Assembly (NCBI GenBank): GCA_963691655.1
Contig: OY829326.1
Location: 116,967,388-117,031,387, forward strand
From: Toxonevra muliebris
Lineage: Eukaryota > Arthropoda > Insecta > Diptera > Pallopteridae
Length of the DNA: 64,000 nucleotides
Direction of reading: 5' to 3'
Shown here: piece after piece, positions 1 to 11,159 of the stretch
Position numbering within the stretch: position 1 is the first letter of the stretch
Layout of the letters: each line of letters opens with the position of its first letter
Notes under the pieces: model-generated
Told to the model about the DNA's origin: nothing
Databases searched by the model: none
What the model saw: the letters and a program-made list of their open reading frames with translations, nothing else
Program-made: the position numbers and the translations under genes

Positions 1-1400
1 ATCTTAATGCCGGAACAAAAATGTTTACTCTGCTGTAAGTAATTACACTGTAAGTAATTACACTGTAAGAAACAAATGAGGATGAAAGAAAAAACGACGA
101 AAAAGAAATTGCCATCATTTTTTTTGTTCATTCATGCTTGACCATGGAAAAAAAAAGTTGAATATTTTATTTGTAAATTTTCGCCTTTTCTTTTATTTAA
201 GTTTTCTTTCCTTTTCTTCGCCTACTGTGTATGCCAAAGTTTTTCTTTGTTTATTTTTCTTTTTTTCCTTTTTTTTTAAATATGTATTTGAACTGGGTTA
301 TATGATGAAGAAAAAACGTGAGTAGATCATAAAATATTTATTGAATGCTGTTTACAAACAATAAAAGTAAAATATAAAAAAAGTACTCAGTATAAATTAC
401 AAAAATTTAAACATTTTTAATTTTATTACATTTTTAGTTGTTTTTGTTGCTTTTGTTTTGTTAACAGCTCGAGGGTGCCACAACATAAAAACAATTTTAT
501 GTATGGGAAGTGATAGTAAATATCGTATGTTGCATGGTGTAGGTAAGCAGGCAGCATAAAATTAGAGTTGCCACCCACACAATATGCGACAATTAACTTT
601 TTTATTCATTTATTGTTACATAAAAATTGATGTTAATAAAAAATGTTTCGCATTTATAATTCATTGCCATTTGAATTTATATTGAAATTAACATTGAATG
701 CAAATTTCACTTCTCATAAAAATAAATAAGAAAATTTTTGCAATTTGTGTACAAAACAAAAAAGAAAAAAAAAAAAGGTTTTCATTGGTATACTTGAAAT
801 TGGATTATATGATAATGAATGTATGCGAAAAGTTCGGACTACGCACTGGTCGGGTAGTAGTAGTGTATTTGTAGCTCCATATAGGATAATCTGACTGATG
901 TGACTTTTCATTAGATGAAAGCATTTTAAAAAAATAGTAAATATTCCATATAAAAAATTTGTATTTTCTAAATATAAGAAAGGATCGATTCGACAGCGTT
1001 TTTTGAGAACGTTCCTCTCCTACATTTTTAATTTTATAAAATATAAACTTTTTTTTCGGAGCTTCTTTTTGAATATTTTTTGAATCCAAATACAGGTCAA
1101 AAATAGGTTCCTTGGCCAACAAAAACTCTGGTGCACAAAATTTGAACAAAATCAGGAGGTCTATATATGGCGCTCCCGTACAAGGAAAAGTTCTACTTTC
1201 CCAGATTTTTGCTGCGGAACCATCTTTGGAATATATTTTAGATTAAAATAGAAGAAGAAATGAGTTTTCTGGCCCAAAACACTTGTGTGGAAAATTTCGA
1301 AGCAATCGGTCGGTCCGAAATGCAACAAAAATGCTGAACATTAGAAAATTATTGGGTACTTTAGGAGTTAAAAACGCTACAGCTATGAAGGCATTATATT
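1..1400. other. AT-rich non-coding stretch
   Basis: No gene is recognised here. The short open frames have no family resemblance and lie in poly-A/T-rich sequence. The only clear structure is a 16-bp unit (gtaagtaattacact core) repeated in tandem near positions 34-70. The stretch is consistent with intronic or intergenic fly DNA. Confidence 0.6.
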
Positions 1401-1404
1401 CGGA

Positions 1405-1540
1405 TCACGCTAGACTGCGTTGGAAAGACCTGACTTCATTTGACCTAACTAACTGGTGGCAGCATGCACATAGCAGAGTAGACTGGAGAAGCTCAATAGA
1501 AATGCAAATGGCCAAACCGATTGTTGAGCCAACGAAATAA
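1405..1540 (+). pseudogene. RTE-like LINE ORF, C-terminal remnant
   Basis: The last ~45 codons of the open frame at 1283-1540 read LRWKDL, then TNWWQHAHSRVDWRSS, and a stop. This resembles the tail of RTE-type reverse transcriptase proteins, where an RPRLRW...D segment is followed by NW...A..R..WR. The same sequence type recurs at the end of the RTE-like remnant near 53,060-53,130 (HAHNRGDWRSF). The upstream part of the frame is not recognisable, so this is a short 3' end of a dead retrotransposon. Family assignment rests on a short motif and is moderate. Confidence 0.45.
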
Positions 1541-1545
1541 ATAAA

Positions 1546-3340
1546 CCTTTTCAAAACTATCAATTTATTTTTCAAACTTCGTCATTGCACATGCACATAC
1601 ATATGTAATTTAACCTTTTCTCAACCTTTACCCCCATAATTTCTTCACTCCATTCATTACAATATCAGATTTTCTGAAAAAAAATCTCAGATAAATTATG
1701 TAATTTTTTAAAAGCTCTGGAACATTGGCCAAACAAATGCCTATAAATAAATTAATTTACAACGACTAAACCGCAATGCACTCGAATGTACAAAAAAAAA
1801 AAAAAACAAAAAAAAAAGTAAAATAAATTATTAAACGTAAAAAGAATTTAATGACATCATTAATTCTTGACGAAAACCAACATTTTGTGGCATTACAATA
1901 AATGTAAAAATTTTAAATACCAAAAATAATGAACGAATGAACGAAACATTTACAGTTAGTTACGTTCGTTAAACTGAAAACGCAATAAATAGTTTCATGT
2001 TGGTACAATTTGTGTTTTTATCATTGTTGTTGTTGCAACGAAACTTGCAACCACCAATCAATAAAATTTATTTCATTTCACACATAAAAGCAAAAGTAAG
2101 CAACATACACAAAAAAAAATAAAATAAAATGAAAAATCAATAATGTGTGCCCACCTGCTTGGCTGCTTCCTCCCTGGCTGCCTACCCTATTGCCACTCAC
2201 TATTCTCATACAAATACATGAGAGCAGGTGTGCACGTACATATCCAGGTGTAGTCATATGTGAGTGTGTGTATGCGTGTGGTATACATTCACCATTAAAG
2301 TCAACGTCACTCCTCGAAATTTTGTGCTTTAAAATTCGTGCTTATTTTTTTTATATTTCGTTCATTGTGAAATATAACAACATGCACTACTTTAATGATG
2401 ATGAAGATGTTAAGCTTAACGATAATGACGTTGAGGATGAGGATCATAATAATAATAATGACGACAAGGATAATCACGATGATAATGACGATGACATTAC
2501 TTATATTTACGCAGATACCCGAAATGAAAAAACGGGAAAAAATAAGAGAAGCATGTCAACTGAAATGACCAAGCAACGTTAACGTCATAAATTGGGAGCC
2601 TTCCTTCCCTCCTTCCCCTCTTCCCTCAAAAATAATTTTATATATGCGTTTTTGCATTTGATTAATGATGGCGGCACGTGGCAGCAATAACCACAACAAC
2701 TACAGCAACACCAAAATAAACACAACAACATTTCGGTGACAACGATACCCACTTGCGCCTCCTTATGCGGTGAAGCACGCACAAAGAAGTGTACCAACCC
2801 ATTCAGAAATTATAGAATTGATGACGAAAGTCATTCATGATGTCAGCAGAAAAAATTATAAATTTTATCACTGTATATCAATGGCTAATCAATTGAGTTT
2901 CACGTAAAGTTACAACGCTGTAATGCACGAGTATTACGGTAAATATAAAAATTATTTTTGATGGGAGCTAATAGCTAAAGGGATAAATTTCTAAACCACA
3001 CAAAGACGAGGTGAAATAAGGAGAGTATTTAATTAATTCATTTTAATGGAAATACCGTGCATTTTCGGGCAATTGCTGTTTTAACGATTCCCAAAAACTC
3101 ATCATAATAACTCCAATCAACGGATTTCTTCTTTTGCATGCTCAAAAGTTGATGTCCAACTTTGAAACACCTCAATTAAGTAGAATATATTTTGTAGCTT
3201 TGAGTGAAGTTTAGTTGATCCGTACTTTTTCTATCTTTTTGAAACAATGCCATACTTGAAGGACGAAAACTTTGAGTTTCACGGTCACGTTTTTAATTAT
3301 CAGTAGAATGCTAAAGTATGTTTATCTTTTAACAATTAAT
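1546..3340. other. Non-coding stretch with a degenerate GAT/AAT tract
   Basis: No gene is recognised. Positions ~2395-2510 carry a degenerate GAT/AAT/GAC trinucleotide tract that reads as Asn/Asp-rich low-complexity peptide in one frame. It is better explained as simple repeat than as coding sequence. Poly-A runs near 1790-1820 and 2110-2130 and short CAA-rich stretches near 2690-2740 are the only other structure. Confidence 0.55.
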
Positions 3341-3344
3341 AGGT

Positions 3345-3480
3345 ATTATGGGGCTAAGAAAAGGTTTTAGAGTTAGAGTTGAAGGTGGGTTGTTTTAAGC
3401 CGTAGCACTTAGTCTCAAGAACCATTGTACTGTACTCTAAGATAGAACCTGTATAAGAAAGTAGAAAGACAGAAATGAAT
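3345..3480 (-). mobile_element. LINE 3'-end fragment
   Basis: The segment aligns by eye with 4138-4230 and with 24503-24560. All three share a block reading roughly AGAGGTGGG...ATAGCACTCAGTCTTTTGGACCATTGCACTAT. At 4138-4230 this block lies just 3' of a minus-strand LINE reading frame, so it is taken as a LINE 3' untranslated region. The SINE at 3481-3924 follows immediately. Confidence 0.45.
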
Positions 3481-3924
3481 AGTATTATTATTATTATTAT
3501 TTGAAGGAAGGACGACTTGAAAGTCAGGCACTGCGACCTATAAGATCTATTGTACCAAAGCCCCAAGAAAGAAAGAAAGAAAGGAAGAAATATAGATAAG
3601 AAACATACCCAAGCCGAGAATCGAAATCGGGTCTCCAGAAACAAGAGTCTGGCACTCTGCCACTCGACCACAGTGGCGATGGTAGGACCTACAGTTTAAC
3701 GCCGGTTCCGAACGGCTGTGTGGCAATTTGTTATCAGTTCGGTGGTTTTGCCATTACCAGCCAAGGTGTATACTTGTACACATTCTTATAATTCTCATCC
3801 ACTTCATATCGATAGTGAATATAAGAAGTTTATGAGAATTAACCACCTGACCAAGATGGGAATCGAACCCGCAACCTTCTGGATGAAAGTCTAGTGCACT
3901 ATCCACTAGACTATCGAGGTCGTC
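3481..3924 (-). mobile_element. Dimeric tRNA-derived SINE, copy A (full length)
   Basis: Read on the minus strand, the element starts at 3924 with GACGACCTCGATAGTCTAG. Next comes a tRNA-like head whose B box is GGGTTCGATTCCC and whose middle reads ACTTTCATCCAGAAGG, close to the anticodon arm of tRNA-Glu. A ~150-bp body follows, then a second tRNA-like domain (A box near GTGGTCGAGTGGCAGAGTGC, B box GATTCGATTCTCGG). After that come a (TTTC)n-type tract, a segment matching the LINE 3' end at 40,665-40,745, and an ATT-repeat tail at 3483-3500. No clean target duplication was seen for this copy. Confidence 0.85.
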
Positions 3925-4130
3925 GAAGCACATATCAGTTCTGCAGGTATCAAACACGGACTATCTATGGATAGATCCCACAAACTCGTTGATCTACTTA
4001 TTCATTCGACATTTAGGTTAGTCTAACATTCGCTAACCAATTTCGAAAGCAGACACGATTAGCATGAATATTTAGTGCAGCATGGCTGCCACTGTGGACA
4101 CCTATTCACAATTACCCAGCACGTTCCGGA
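3925..4130 (-). pseudogene. LINE RNase H-region scrap
   Basis: On the minus strand, around 4070-4110, the sequence reads like the SGSHAAL part of a LINE RNase H domain (canonical form DSQAAL). It has the same context as the better copy at 5050-5140. The fragment is short and decayed. It lies between SINE copy A and the next LINE, so it may belong to the LINE that received copy A. Low confidence. Confidence 0.35.
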
Positions 4131-4137
4131 TAGTTTG

Positions 4138-6080
4138 AGATTAGATTAGACTTAGAGGTGGGCTGAAAGGATACAGATCTTCCATAGCACTCAGTCTTTT
4201 GGACCATTGCACTATGCCCAGATAGAGGAAAAAGAGAAGAGAAGGAAAGAAGAATTTTTTACACCCCACCAAATTTTTTGGTCTCTTTCAGAAACTTAAA
4301 AAGACCAGGCACGGGGATAGAGTGGGCAGTACTCATCCCTAAGACGTCTCAGCAGGCGGAACAGTAATAGAAAAAATGCTCAGTAATATTGCTTCTCTTT
4401 CTCAAGACAGCATATACATGCCGGGACGGCAATAACGTCCATGTTGGTCTTATGCTGACCGTATGTATTGTGCCCTGTGACCAAACTCACCAGGATATGC
4501 AGATCCTTCCTCTGCAGATAAGGAAGTTAGCTGTTCCCCTGCTAAGTTCTGCCACAAAGAACTTTGTAGTTTTGCAGGAATTCGCACTGGACCAAGTTTC
4601 TTTCTGAGCATTATTCACGAATTCGTTGATCCATTGTATAGTTTCTGCTAAATTGACGCCGTTGATTCATCAGCCATTTCGTTGCCAGGCACGCCGAAGT
4701 GTGCTGGCACCCATATAAGGTATAACTTTTTTATTCTCGCGACTTTATTGACCTCACTTTTTTTATTTTTTTAAGTGGTTGTCAAGGAACACACTCAGGC
4801 CAGAACGGCTCATAGTGATACCACATGGTTGGACCTACAGTTTAATGCTCCGAACGGCGGTGTGGCAATTTGTTTTCACTTGGTGGTTTTGCCATTGCCT
4901 ACCAAGGTACACTTTCTTATAATTCTCACACACTTCATATTGATAGTGAATATAAGAAAGTTTTGAAAATTAACCACCAGATCAAGACGGGAATCAAACC
5001 CGAACCTCCCGAGTGAAAGTCTAAACTAGACTATTAAGGTCGTCAATTTTGCCTCACACTCCCTTACGATCTTCGAAAAACTGGCGGGGTTTTCTAAGGC
5101 CTTTAGTGCAGCCTGACTGCCACTGCAGATTCCAATCCATTTTCCTCACCAACCCTTTTCGATTATACAGAAAACTACATTCAAAATACCAAAAATCTCT
5201 GTTTGGAGGACCGTTGCCATTTCTCCTGTAACGACAGATTTGTGAAAACCTCCGTTAGGAAAACAGTCGAGTAGGGTCTCTGGACTTAACCGTTGATCTC
5301 GTTCAGGGAACCAGACATCATATTTTCTACCAAAGTGGATGCAGGGCACACGATTGTCCACTGGCATCGAGAACAGTGGACACTGTGCTGACGATAGTGA
5401 CGGCTGGTGGTATATTTGACTGTGTCTTGCATCTGTTTCGTCGTGCCAGAACATTCATTTAACATGATTTTGTAAACAGCTTTCATTGTTTCCTTACGGA
5501 TCTGGAAATGTGTAAGGGAAGTAAATGAAGTAGGGCATTAAAAGCACCACCTGAAGTAGTGCTCATGGTACCAATGATACTCAGACACACACTTCTCTGA
5601 AGCCTGGTCGGAGAGGACACTGTACTACGGAAACTTCTGTGACAATATGCCTAATAAAAGCAACCTAAAGTCAATACAATAATACTAGATTTATACCCCA
5701 AAACTCGCCAAATGCTCCTCTGCACTGCCAGAAAACCGTTAGTGCATGCGAGACTTTCTGCTCGATATTAATCTTCCACGTCAGTTTAAAATCTAAGCTC
5801 ACCCCAAATAATTACCTTCAGAAGACAACAGCAGTATTACTTCTTTCATTGTTGGTAGTAACAAGTCTTCCCTTCTGCATTTCTTAGTTAAAAGTACCAG
5901 AGTACTTAAATTAGAATTCACTGAAAAACCCTGCAGATCGCAACAGAGCTCGATCTCGCCCAAGATTTCTAGCACTTTAATGCACACGTTAAGCAGCCGT
6001 TCGAATAACATGGCATGAGTCCTTTCTCGACTATACTGACACAGCCGAAAAGAGCTGATTCACAGGATTACCCACTCTGA
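4138..6080 (-). pseudogene. RNase H-bearing LINE, 3' half, decayed
   Basis: On the minus strand, from 6080 down, the reading matches the end of a reverse transcriptase (FWQCRGAFGEFWG near 5710), a connection segment (LHLLPLHIQIRKET near 5500), and an RNase H domain (GEMATVLQTEIFGIL and SGSQAALKALEN near 5100-5240). It continues with VPAHFGVPGNEMADE near 4700 and a cysteine-bearing C-terminal tail near 4400-4470. Many stops and frameshifts break it. SINE copy D (4758-5044) interrupts the RNase H region. Removing the SINE and one target duplication rejoins the frame from KIVREC to the VPAHFG segment. It resembles the R1/I/LOA-type lineages that carry a C-terminal RNase H. Confidence 0.75.
4758..5044 (-). 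mobile_element. tRNA-headed SINE, copy D (A-tailed variant)
   Basis: On the minus strand it starts at 5044 with GACGACCTTAATAGTCTAG. It has the same Glu-like head (TTCACTCGGGAGGTTCGGG, B box GGGTTTGATTCCC) and the same body as the dimeric copies, up to the shared segment AAACTGTAGGTCC. Beyond that it differs: it lacks the second tRNA-like domain and the LINE-derived tail, and carries instead a ~60-bp segment ending in an A-rich tail (plus-strand T run from 4758). Flanks TTTATTGACCTCAC (4744-4757) and AATTTTGCCTCAC (5045-5057) look like a diverged target duplication inside the host LINE. Confidence 0.8.
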
Positions 6081-6089
6081 TAAGCATGT

Positions 6090-6330
6090 TGTCGAAAATT
6101 TAGTGAATTTTGACTCAGAATCTTTACCTTGATGTCATACCAGATAAAGGGTTATTTTGATCTCTCAAACCAGATAAAGGGTTTTGATCACTTGTCGTCG
6201 GCTGACATTCGACGGATTTTAAAAGGCAATTCATATCCAAAGCCTACATTATGCCTTAGAGATTCTTTTAATTTATTGGCTATATAACTTAAAATTGGGA
6301 TATTAAGGGATTTACAATTGATTTTTTTGC
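6090..6330. other. Short spacer with a tandem duplication
   Basis: No gene is recognised. A ~23-bp segment beginning accagataaagggtt is present twice, at ~6139 and ~6169, separated by a few bases. Confidence 0.5.
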
Positions 6331-6339
6331 GTTACAAAC

Positions 6340-7196
6340 ATGTCAATTCATGTACCAAATAAACGGCATTTGTGGGAAGTTTTGCTTTTCTTCCTTAATT
6401 CGAAAAAAAATGCTGCTGAAAATCATCGATTGTTGTCAAGAGTTCACAGTAAATACACTTCATCGATTAAAACATGTGAATTTTGGTTTTGATGCTTTCA
6501 AAGGTGTGATTTTGATGTCTTTAGTGTCAAAAGGCCAAGTGAAATAGTTCGAAAAAGAAAAATTTGAAATGTTGCTCTATGAAGACTCGTGGTAAATGCA
6601 AGAGGAACTTGCAATATCATTGGGAGTTACTCAAGCAGCAATTGGATTTATTACGACAACCCGAAGCGCAAGAAGTCGTATCTAAAGCCCGGCCAACTAG
6701 GAGCATAAACACCGAAGCAGAATATTCATTGCTCCAAGATAATGCTCTGTATTTGGTGGGGTCAAAAGTGTATCATCTATTACGCGCTGCTAAAACCTGG
6801 TGAAACTATTACGGAAGAGCTGTATCGAAAACAATTGATTCGTTCGAAAAGAGCAGTGACCAAAATACTACCAGAATATGCAACCAGCCACGAGACCGTT
6901 ATTTTCTAACATGACAACGCGCGGCCTCATGTTGCTAGACCGGTTAAAAACTACTTGAAAAATAGAGGATGAGAAATTTTGCCTCGCCTGCCGTATTTTC
7001 CAGACCTTGTCTCGTCTGACGATTACTCATTTCGAACGAGGCTGAACGCTCTTACTGGAATACGCTTTACTTCAGTTGAAAGTATCAAAAACTGGATTGA
7101 TTCGTTCGTAGACTCAAAAGATGGACGGAAGAAATCTATAGTTTGCTTGAAAGATGGCAAAATGTCAGAGCTTCCGATGGACACTACCTTGAATAA
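6340..7196 (+). pseudogene. Mariner transposase fossil
   Basis: A mariner-type start (M-S-I-H-V-P-N-K-R-H-L) at 6340 is followed by recognisable N-terminal helix-turn-helix sequence broken by frameshifts. After ~6725 the reading jumps to the middle of the catalytic domain (LLKPGETITEELYRKQ). That removes roughly 60 codons, including the first catalytic aspartate motif. Then come HDNARPHVARPV (near 6910) and a decayed PDLVSSDDYSF (near 7000). It ends with a GHYLE-like tail and stop at 7194-7196. Frames change repeatedly and stops occur, so this is an old, inactive copy of a mauritiana-like DD34D mariner. No terminal repeats could be defined. Confidence 0.8.
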
Positions 7197-7239
7197 TTTA
7201 TTCATTCAATTTGTTATCAAAAACTCCAGAGTTATATCT

Positions 7240-9587
7240 AATTCCGCAGTGTATTCCGCAGTCACAATTCAAAATTTCTCAGGTGTGTGTTTTCTAACTC
7301 TATCGAAGCCTTAAAAAATAATTTGAATGATTGCAACGTTTTGCTACTTGAATTTTTTACTAAGTAGTACTTGTTAGTTATGATCTTAGCCTTTCAAAGT
7401 TTATGAACTTTTCACAATTTTCTCTTCCCACTTCAATCTCCTTGCTTTTGCAGTATCATCACTCAAGTAAAAACTCCATAAATTATCTCTTTTCAGGAAC
7501 CTCTGTATTAAGGAGTCATTTTTTATTAAGGAATAAACTTGATTTGTTGCGGTACCTAATAAATAAATATTTTGCCATCTTTTTTTTAATCCTTATGGCG
7601 TATAGCTTGAAGCTCACAGTTCTAAATCTAAAAAGAGCCAATTTGAGATATTTGCAAGTGATCATTTTCGTACCCAAACTAAAGCTTGATGGATGCAAAG
7701 TAAAGAATCATGGTAAAAAGAACATTTTTTCAGAAAATATATTAATTTACTAATACTTTTCGTTTTTGGAAAGTCTTCACAGCAACTTATAGTTATATTA
7801 CTGGGTCATTCAACACCTGCCTCTTACCTTAGCAATTTGCCAAACTAATAACTTTTCCAAATGGGACTGAGTGGGGCATCAAAACACACACCAACAAACA
7901 CATAAACTATGGTTGAAATTTTGACAACAACGAAGAATCTGAGAAAGAAAGAATGAGAGAGAGAGAGAGTTGCTCTCACTCATCGCATAAATCATTATAC
8001 CAAAAGCTGACCAAAAGGCAAACAATAAATAAATTATTATTCAAAATGCAAATTTCACACACACACACTCATACAAACTTTAATAACGTAATTTATCTAA
8101 ATTTGCTGTCAAATGCGAAATACGCTTGAAATTTGTATGAAATTGAAAACTTAACTTTGACATTTATTATACACTGAGCGAACGAGCAAGAGCTCTCCAA
8201 AGTCTCAAATGACAGCATAGAAATCACTTTACACATATTGAAGTATTGAGGTGTGAAGTGTGGACAATTGAAAAGTGCAATTTATTGTATGTGATTATTG
8301 GGAATTTATTTCATACCTGCAATGCGAATGGAAAATGGATTTGGAATTTAATTAAACTCATAAGGGGAAAAAGGCAAGGAGTAGTAATTGAAGTTCAGGG
8401 TAATAAAATTGAAGATTTTTTGTAAAAGGTTTAGAAAAAACAAAAGCGTGAAAACTTTTAGTTCAGAATAAAAAAGTATAGAAGAAAAGTTTGTAGGCAT
8501 ATGTGAGGTTCTCACTAAACCTTTTAACAATTCATAAAGTTTTCTTCTTTTTTTTTCAAAATCTTATTAAATTTTTAAAAGAATCTTACCACTTTAAATT
8601 TCTTGAGTAACTTGATTCAATTCAACAATGCCATAAGTAGAAATGTCCCATCTGAAAAAAAAAGAAAACCGAGAAATTATTAAATTGAAATTACACAAAA
8701 TTCTCTTTCATAAAAGTATCACTAATTTAATGTCCCTTTTTATACGCAAAAAAAGGAAAAAATTAAAAAAAACATCAATAAAAATGTCTTTGAAAATAAA
8801 TTATTGGCATCGTTATGATAATGAAACCACAAATATTTATTTCAAATGGCGTTGGACTAATACACAATTTTGTTTTCTTCAAAGACATAAAAAATCAATA
8901 AAAATATAAAAACGGAAATAATTTGTCACATTAAATAGTGCTTCTTTAAACAAAAAAGGTTTACGAAATGAAAATGATTCATTGAAGGTAGGTATAAATG
9001 TGGGATTAAAGGCAGAAAGGCAGAGTAATTAAGGAAATATAGCAGGTACTCAAACCACACTGGAAAATACAACGCTGTGAATAGTGAAATAGACGAGAGA
9101 GAGAGAAAACGAGAAAATATGATATTACGCCTCTTGCTTTCAATTGACCAATCAGAATCATTGGCTTCCATTAAGGGAGAATAATAAATTCTGAATAGAA
9201 ATTCATATAATCTCAATTGAAATGCGGGATTATGTAGACAAAAGTACTACAGTTCATGAACTTGTCTTTTAGTTAGATCCGTTCTAGAAAAATATCGCTC
9301 CAAAGCCATACCTGAACTTTCTGGACTCTCCCGATCGACTGGCCGTCACTTTCCCGCCTTGAGTAGAAGAAATCGTCCCTGATGTTTGTATCCTGCACGT
9401 AAAACTAGAGGTAGAACCAAGTATGATTGTTCTACTTGTAACACTGCCTTATGCGTAACTCGGTGCTTTGAAAGGTTTCATACAAATGAAAAAATATAGG
9501 ATCTTTTTCATCCTTCGAAGAACATCATACCAATAAAAAAAAGTATAGCAGCTTTGTCACGAAATATAATTCCCTATTCATTGTAAT
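7240..9587. other. AT-rich non-coding stretch
   Basis: No gene is recognised. Simple-sequence features include a GA run at ~7957-7970 and a CA run at ~8058-8070. The open frames here are Lys/Asn- or Phe/Leu-rich, as expected from base composition alone. Confidence 0.55.
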
Positions 9588-9599
9588 TTATAAATGTTT

Positions 9600-10518
9600 T
9601 CTTAAAAAGTTCATAAAAATAAAAAACAATATAAAAACATAAAAATTTAAAAATATAAAAATACAAAAATATAAAAATACAAAAATATAAAAATATAAAA
9701 ATACAAAAATATAAAAATATAAATATATAAAAATAAAAAAATATAAAAATATAAAAATATAAAAATATAAAATATAAAAATATAAAAATATAAAAATATA
9801 AAAATATAAAAATATAAAAATATAAAAATATAAAAATATAAAAATATAAAAATATAAAAATATAAAAATATAAAAATATAAAAATATAAAAATATAAAAA
9901 TATAAAAATATAAAAATATAAAAATATAAAAATATAAAAATATAAAAATATAAAAATATAAAAATATAAAAATATAAAAATATAAAAATATAAAAATATA
10001 AAAATATAAAAATATAAAAATATAAAAATATAAAAATATAAAAATATAAAAATATAAAAATATAAAAATATAAAAATATAAAAATATAAAAATATAAAAA
10101 TATAAAAATATAAAAATATAAAAATATAAAAATATAAAAATATAAAAATATAAAAATATAAAAATATAAAAAATAAAAATATCCAAAATAAAAAAATATA
10201 AAAATATAGAAATATAAAAATATAGAAATATAGAAATATAAAAATATAAAAATATAAAAATATAAAAATATAAAAATATAAAAATATAAAAATATAAAAA
10301 TATAAAAATATAAAAATATAAAAATATAAAAATATAAAAATATAAAAATATAAAAATATAAAAATATAAAAATATAAAAATATAAAAATATAAAAATATA
10401 AAAATATAAAAATATAAAAATATTAAAATAAATAAAAAAATAAAAAAATATAAAAATATAAAAATATAAAAATATAAAAATATAAAAATACAAAAATATA
10501 AAAATATAAAAAAATATA
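9600..10518. repeat. (TATAAAAA)n octanucleotide satellite array
   Basis: About 900 bp built on one 8-bp unit, TATAAAAA. Two long near-perfect blocks lie at roughly 9775-10167 and 10240-10421. The first edge (9650-9770) carries many TACAAAAA variants, and 10205-10235 carries TAGAAATA variants. An irregular break sits at about 10168-10200 and another at 10420-10450. Because 8 is not a multiple of 3 and the minus-strand unit has no stop in any frame, the array creates long artefactual open frames (an eight-residue Phe/Tyr/Ile/Leu period). No coding role is inferred. Confidence 0.95.
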
Positions 10519-10544
10519 ATATGGGTAACGCAAAAGAAAACTGA

Positions 10545-10795
10545 TCAATTTCAGAGGGTACAGATCAATTTTCCAAAAAATTGGTCCACCATATGGTATC
10601 TGTCATATTAAATTTTTTAAATTTTGTTACAGATTCGTATTCAACGACCTCCTAAACCCCAAAGTAACAAGTTTTAAACGAATTAGATCAATTTTTCAAA
10701 AAGTCATCCGCCATACTGAATTTTGAAATTCTTTTTACAGATTCGGATTCAGCGACCCTAAAAACCCCCGATTATCAAGTTTCATAATTTTAAAT
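10545..10795. repeat. ~110-bp tandem repeat, two units
   Basis: Two diverged units share the blocks cagattcg(t/g)attca(a/g)cgacc, a C-rich stretch, and caagttt, spaced about 108 bp apart (near 10,668 and 10,776). The same repeat type, with gagtttcaagcgaatccgat and ccattttgaatttt blocks, recurs at 60,430-60,930. It looks like a dispersed satellite-like family. Confidence 0.7.
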
Positions 10796-10846
10796 TGTAT
10801 ATTGTTGGCCAGTTAACCTTTGGATCACCGGAGTATAACAGGCTTA

Positions 10847-11155
10847 GACAGGCAAATCAGACGGTTGTTTCGGAATCCGCCACGATTTCTCGTCAAGGCG
10901 ATTTATAGCTTTAATAAAGTTGCTCAGGCTGTTCAAGCATAAGCGATTACAAAAAAATGATATAATGATATGGTGGTGGTAGTTTTCTTTCAATATCTCT
11001 ATTCAGAGAAGATATTTGGAATCAAATCTGTAATTCTGGTTTACGATTACAAATATTAGTAGCTTATATAGGATATTGAAAGATTAAGAACTATCACTAA
11101 GATCAGTGATGAGGGATCGTGGAGGATTCGGAAACGGCCGTTGTATTTGCCCGTC
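10847..11155. mobile_element. Short inverted-repeat element (MITE-like)
   Basis: The left end (10847-10892) reads gacaggcaaat, then a block with gttt(c)ggaatccgccacgat. The reverse complement of the right end (11109-11155) reads gacgggcaaat, then gtttccgaatcctccacgat. The two ends match over about 46 bp with scattered differences. A sequence matching the right end occurs again at 18,605-18,665. No coding sequence is present inside. Target duplication not identified. Confidence 0.65.
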
Positions 11156-11159
11156 TCTA

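Noticed and set aside
805..1149. A 114-codon minus-strand frame
   Set aside because: AT-rich with no motif, signal or neighbour supporting a gene.
2145..2582. A 145-codon frame with an Asp/Asn-rich acidic tail
   Set aside because: The acidic part is a degenerate GAT/AAT tract and the first half has no recognisable family. Compositional artefact.
7403..7753. A 116-codon plus-strand frame downstream of the mariner fossil
   Set aside because: Leu/Phe/Lys/Asn-rich without known motifs. Consistent with base composition alone.
9588..10493. A 301-codon open frame on the minus strand (and a 179-codon one overlapping it)
   Set aside because: It is a pure translation of the (TATAAAAA)n array. The eight-residue period follows from the 8-bp unit and no frame can contain a stop.
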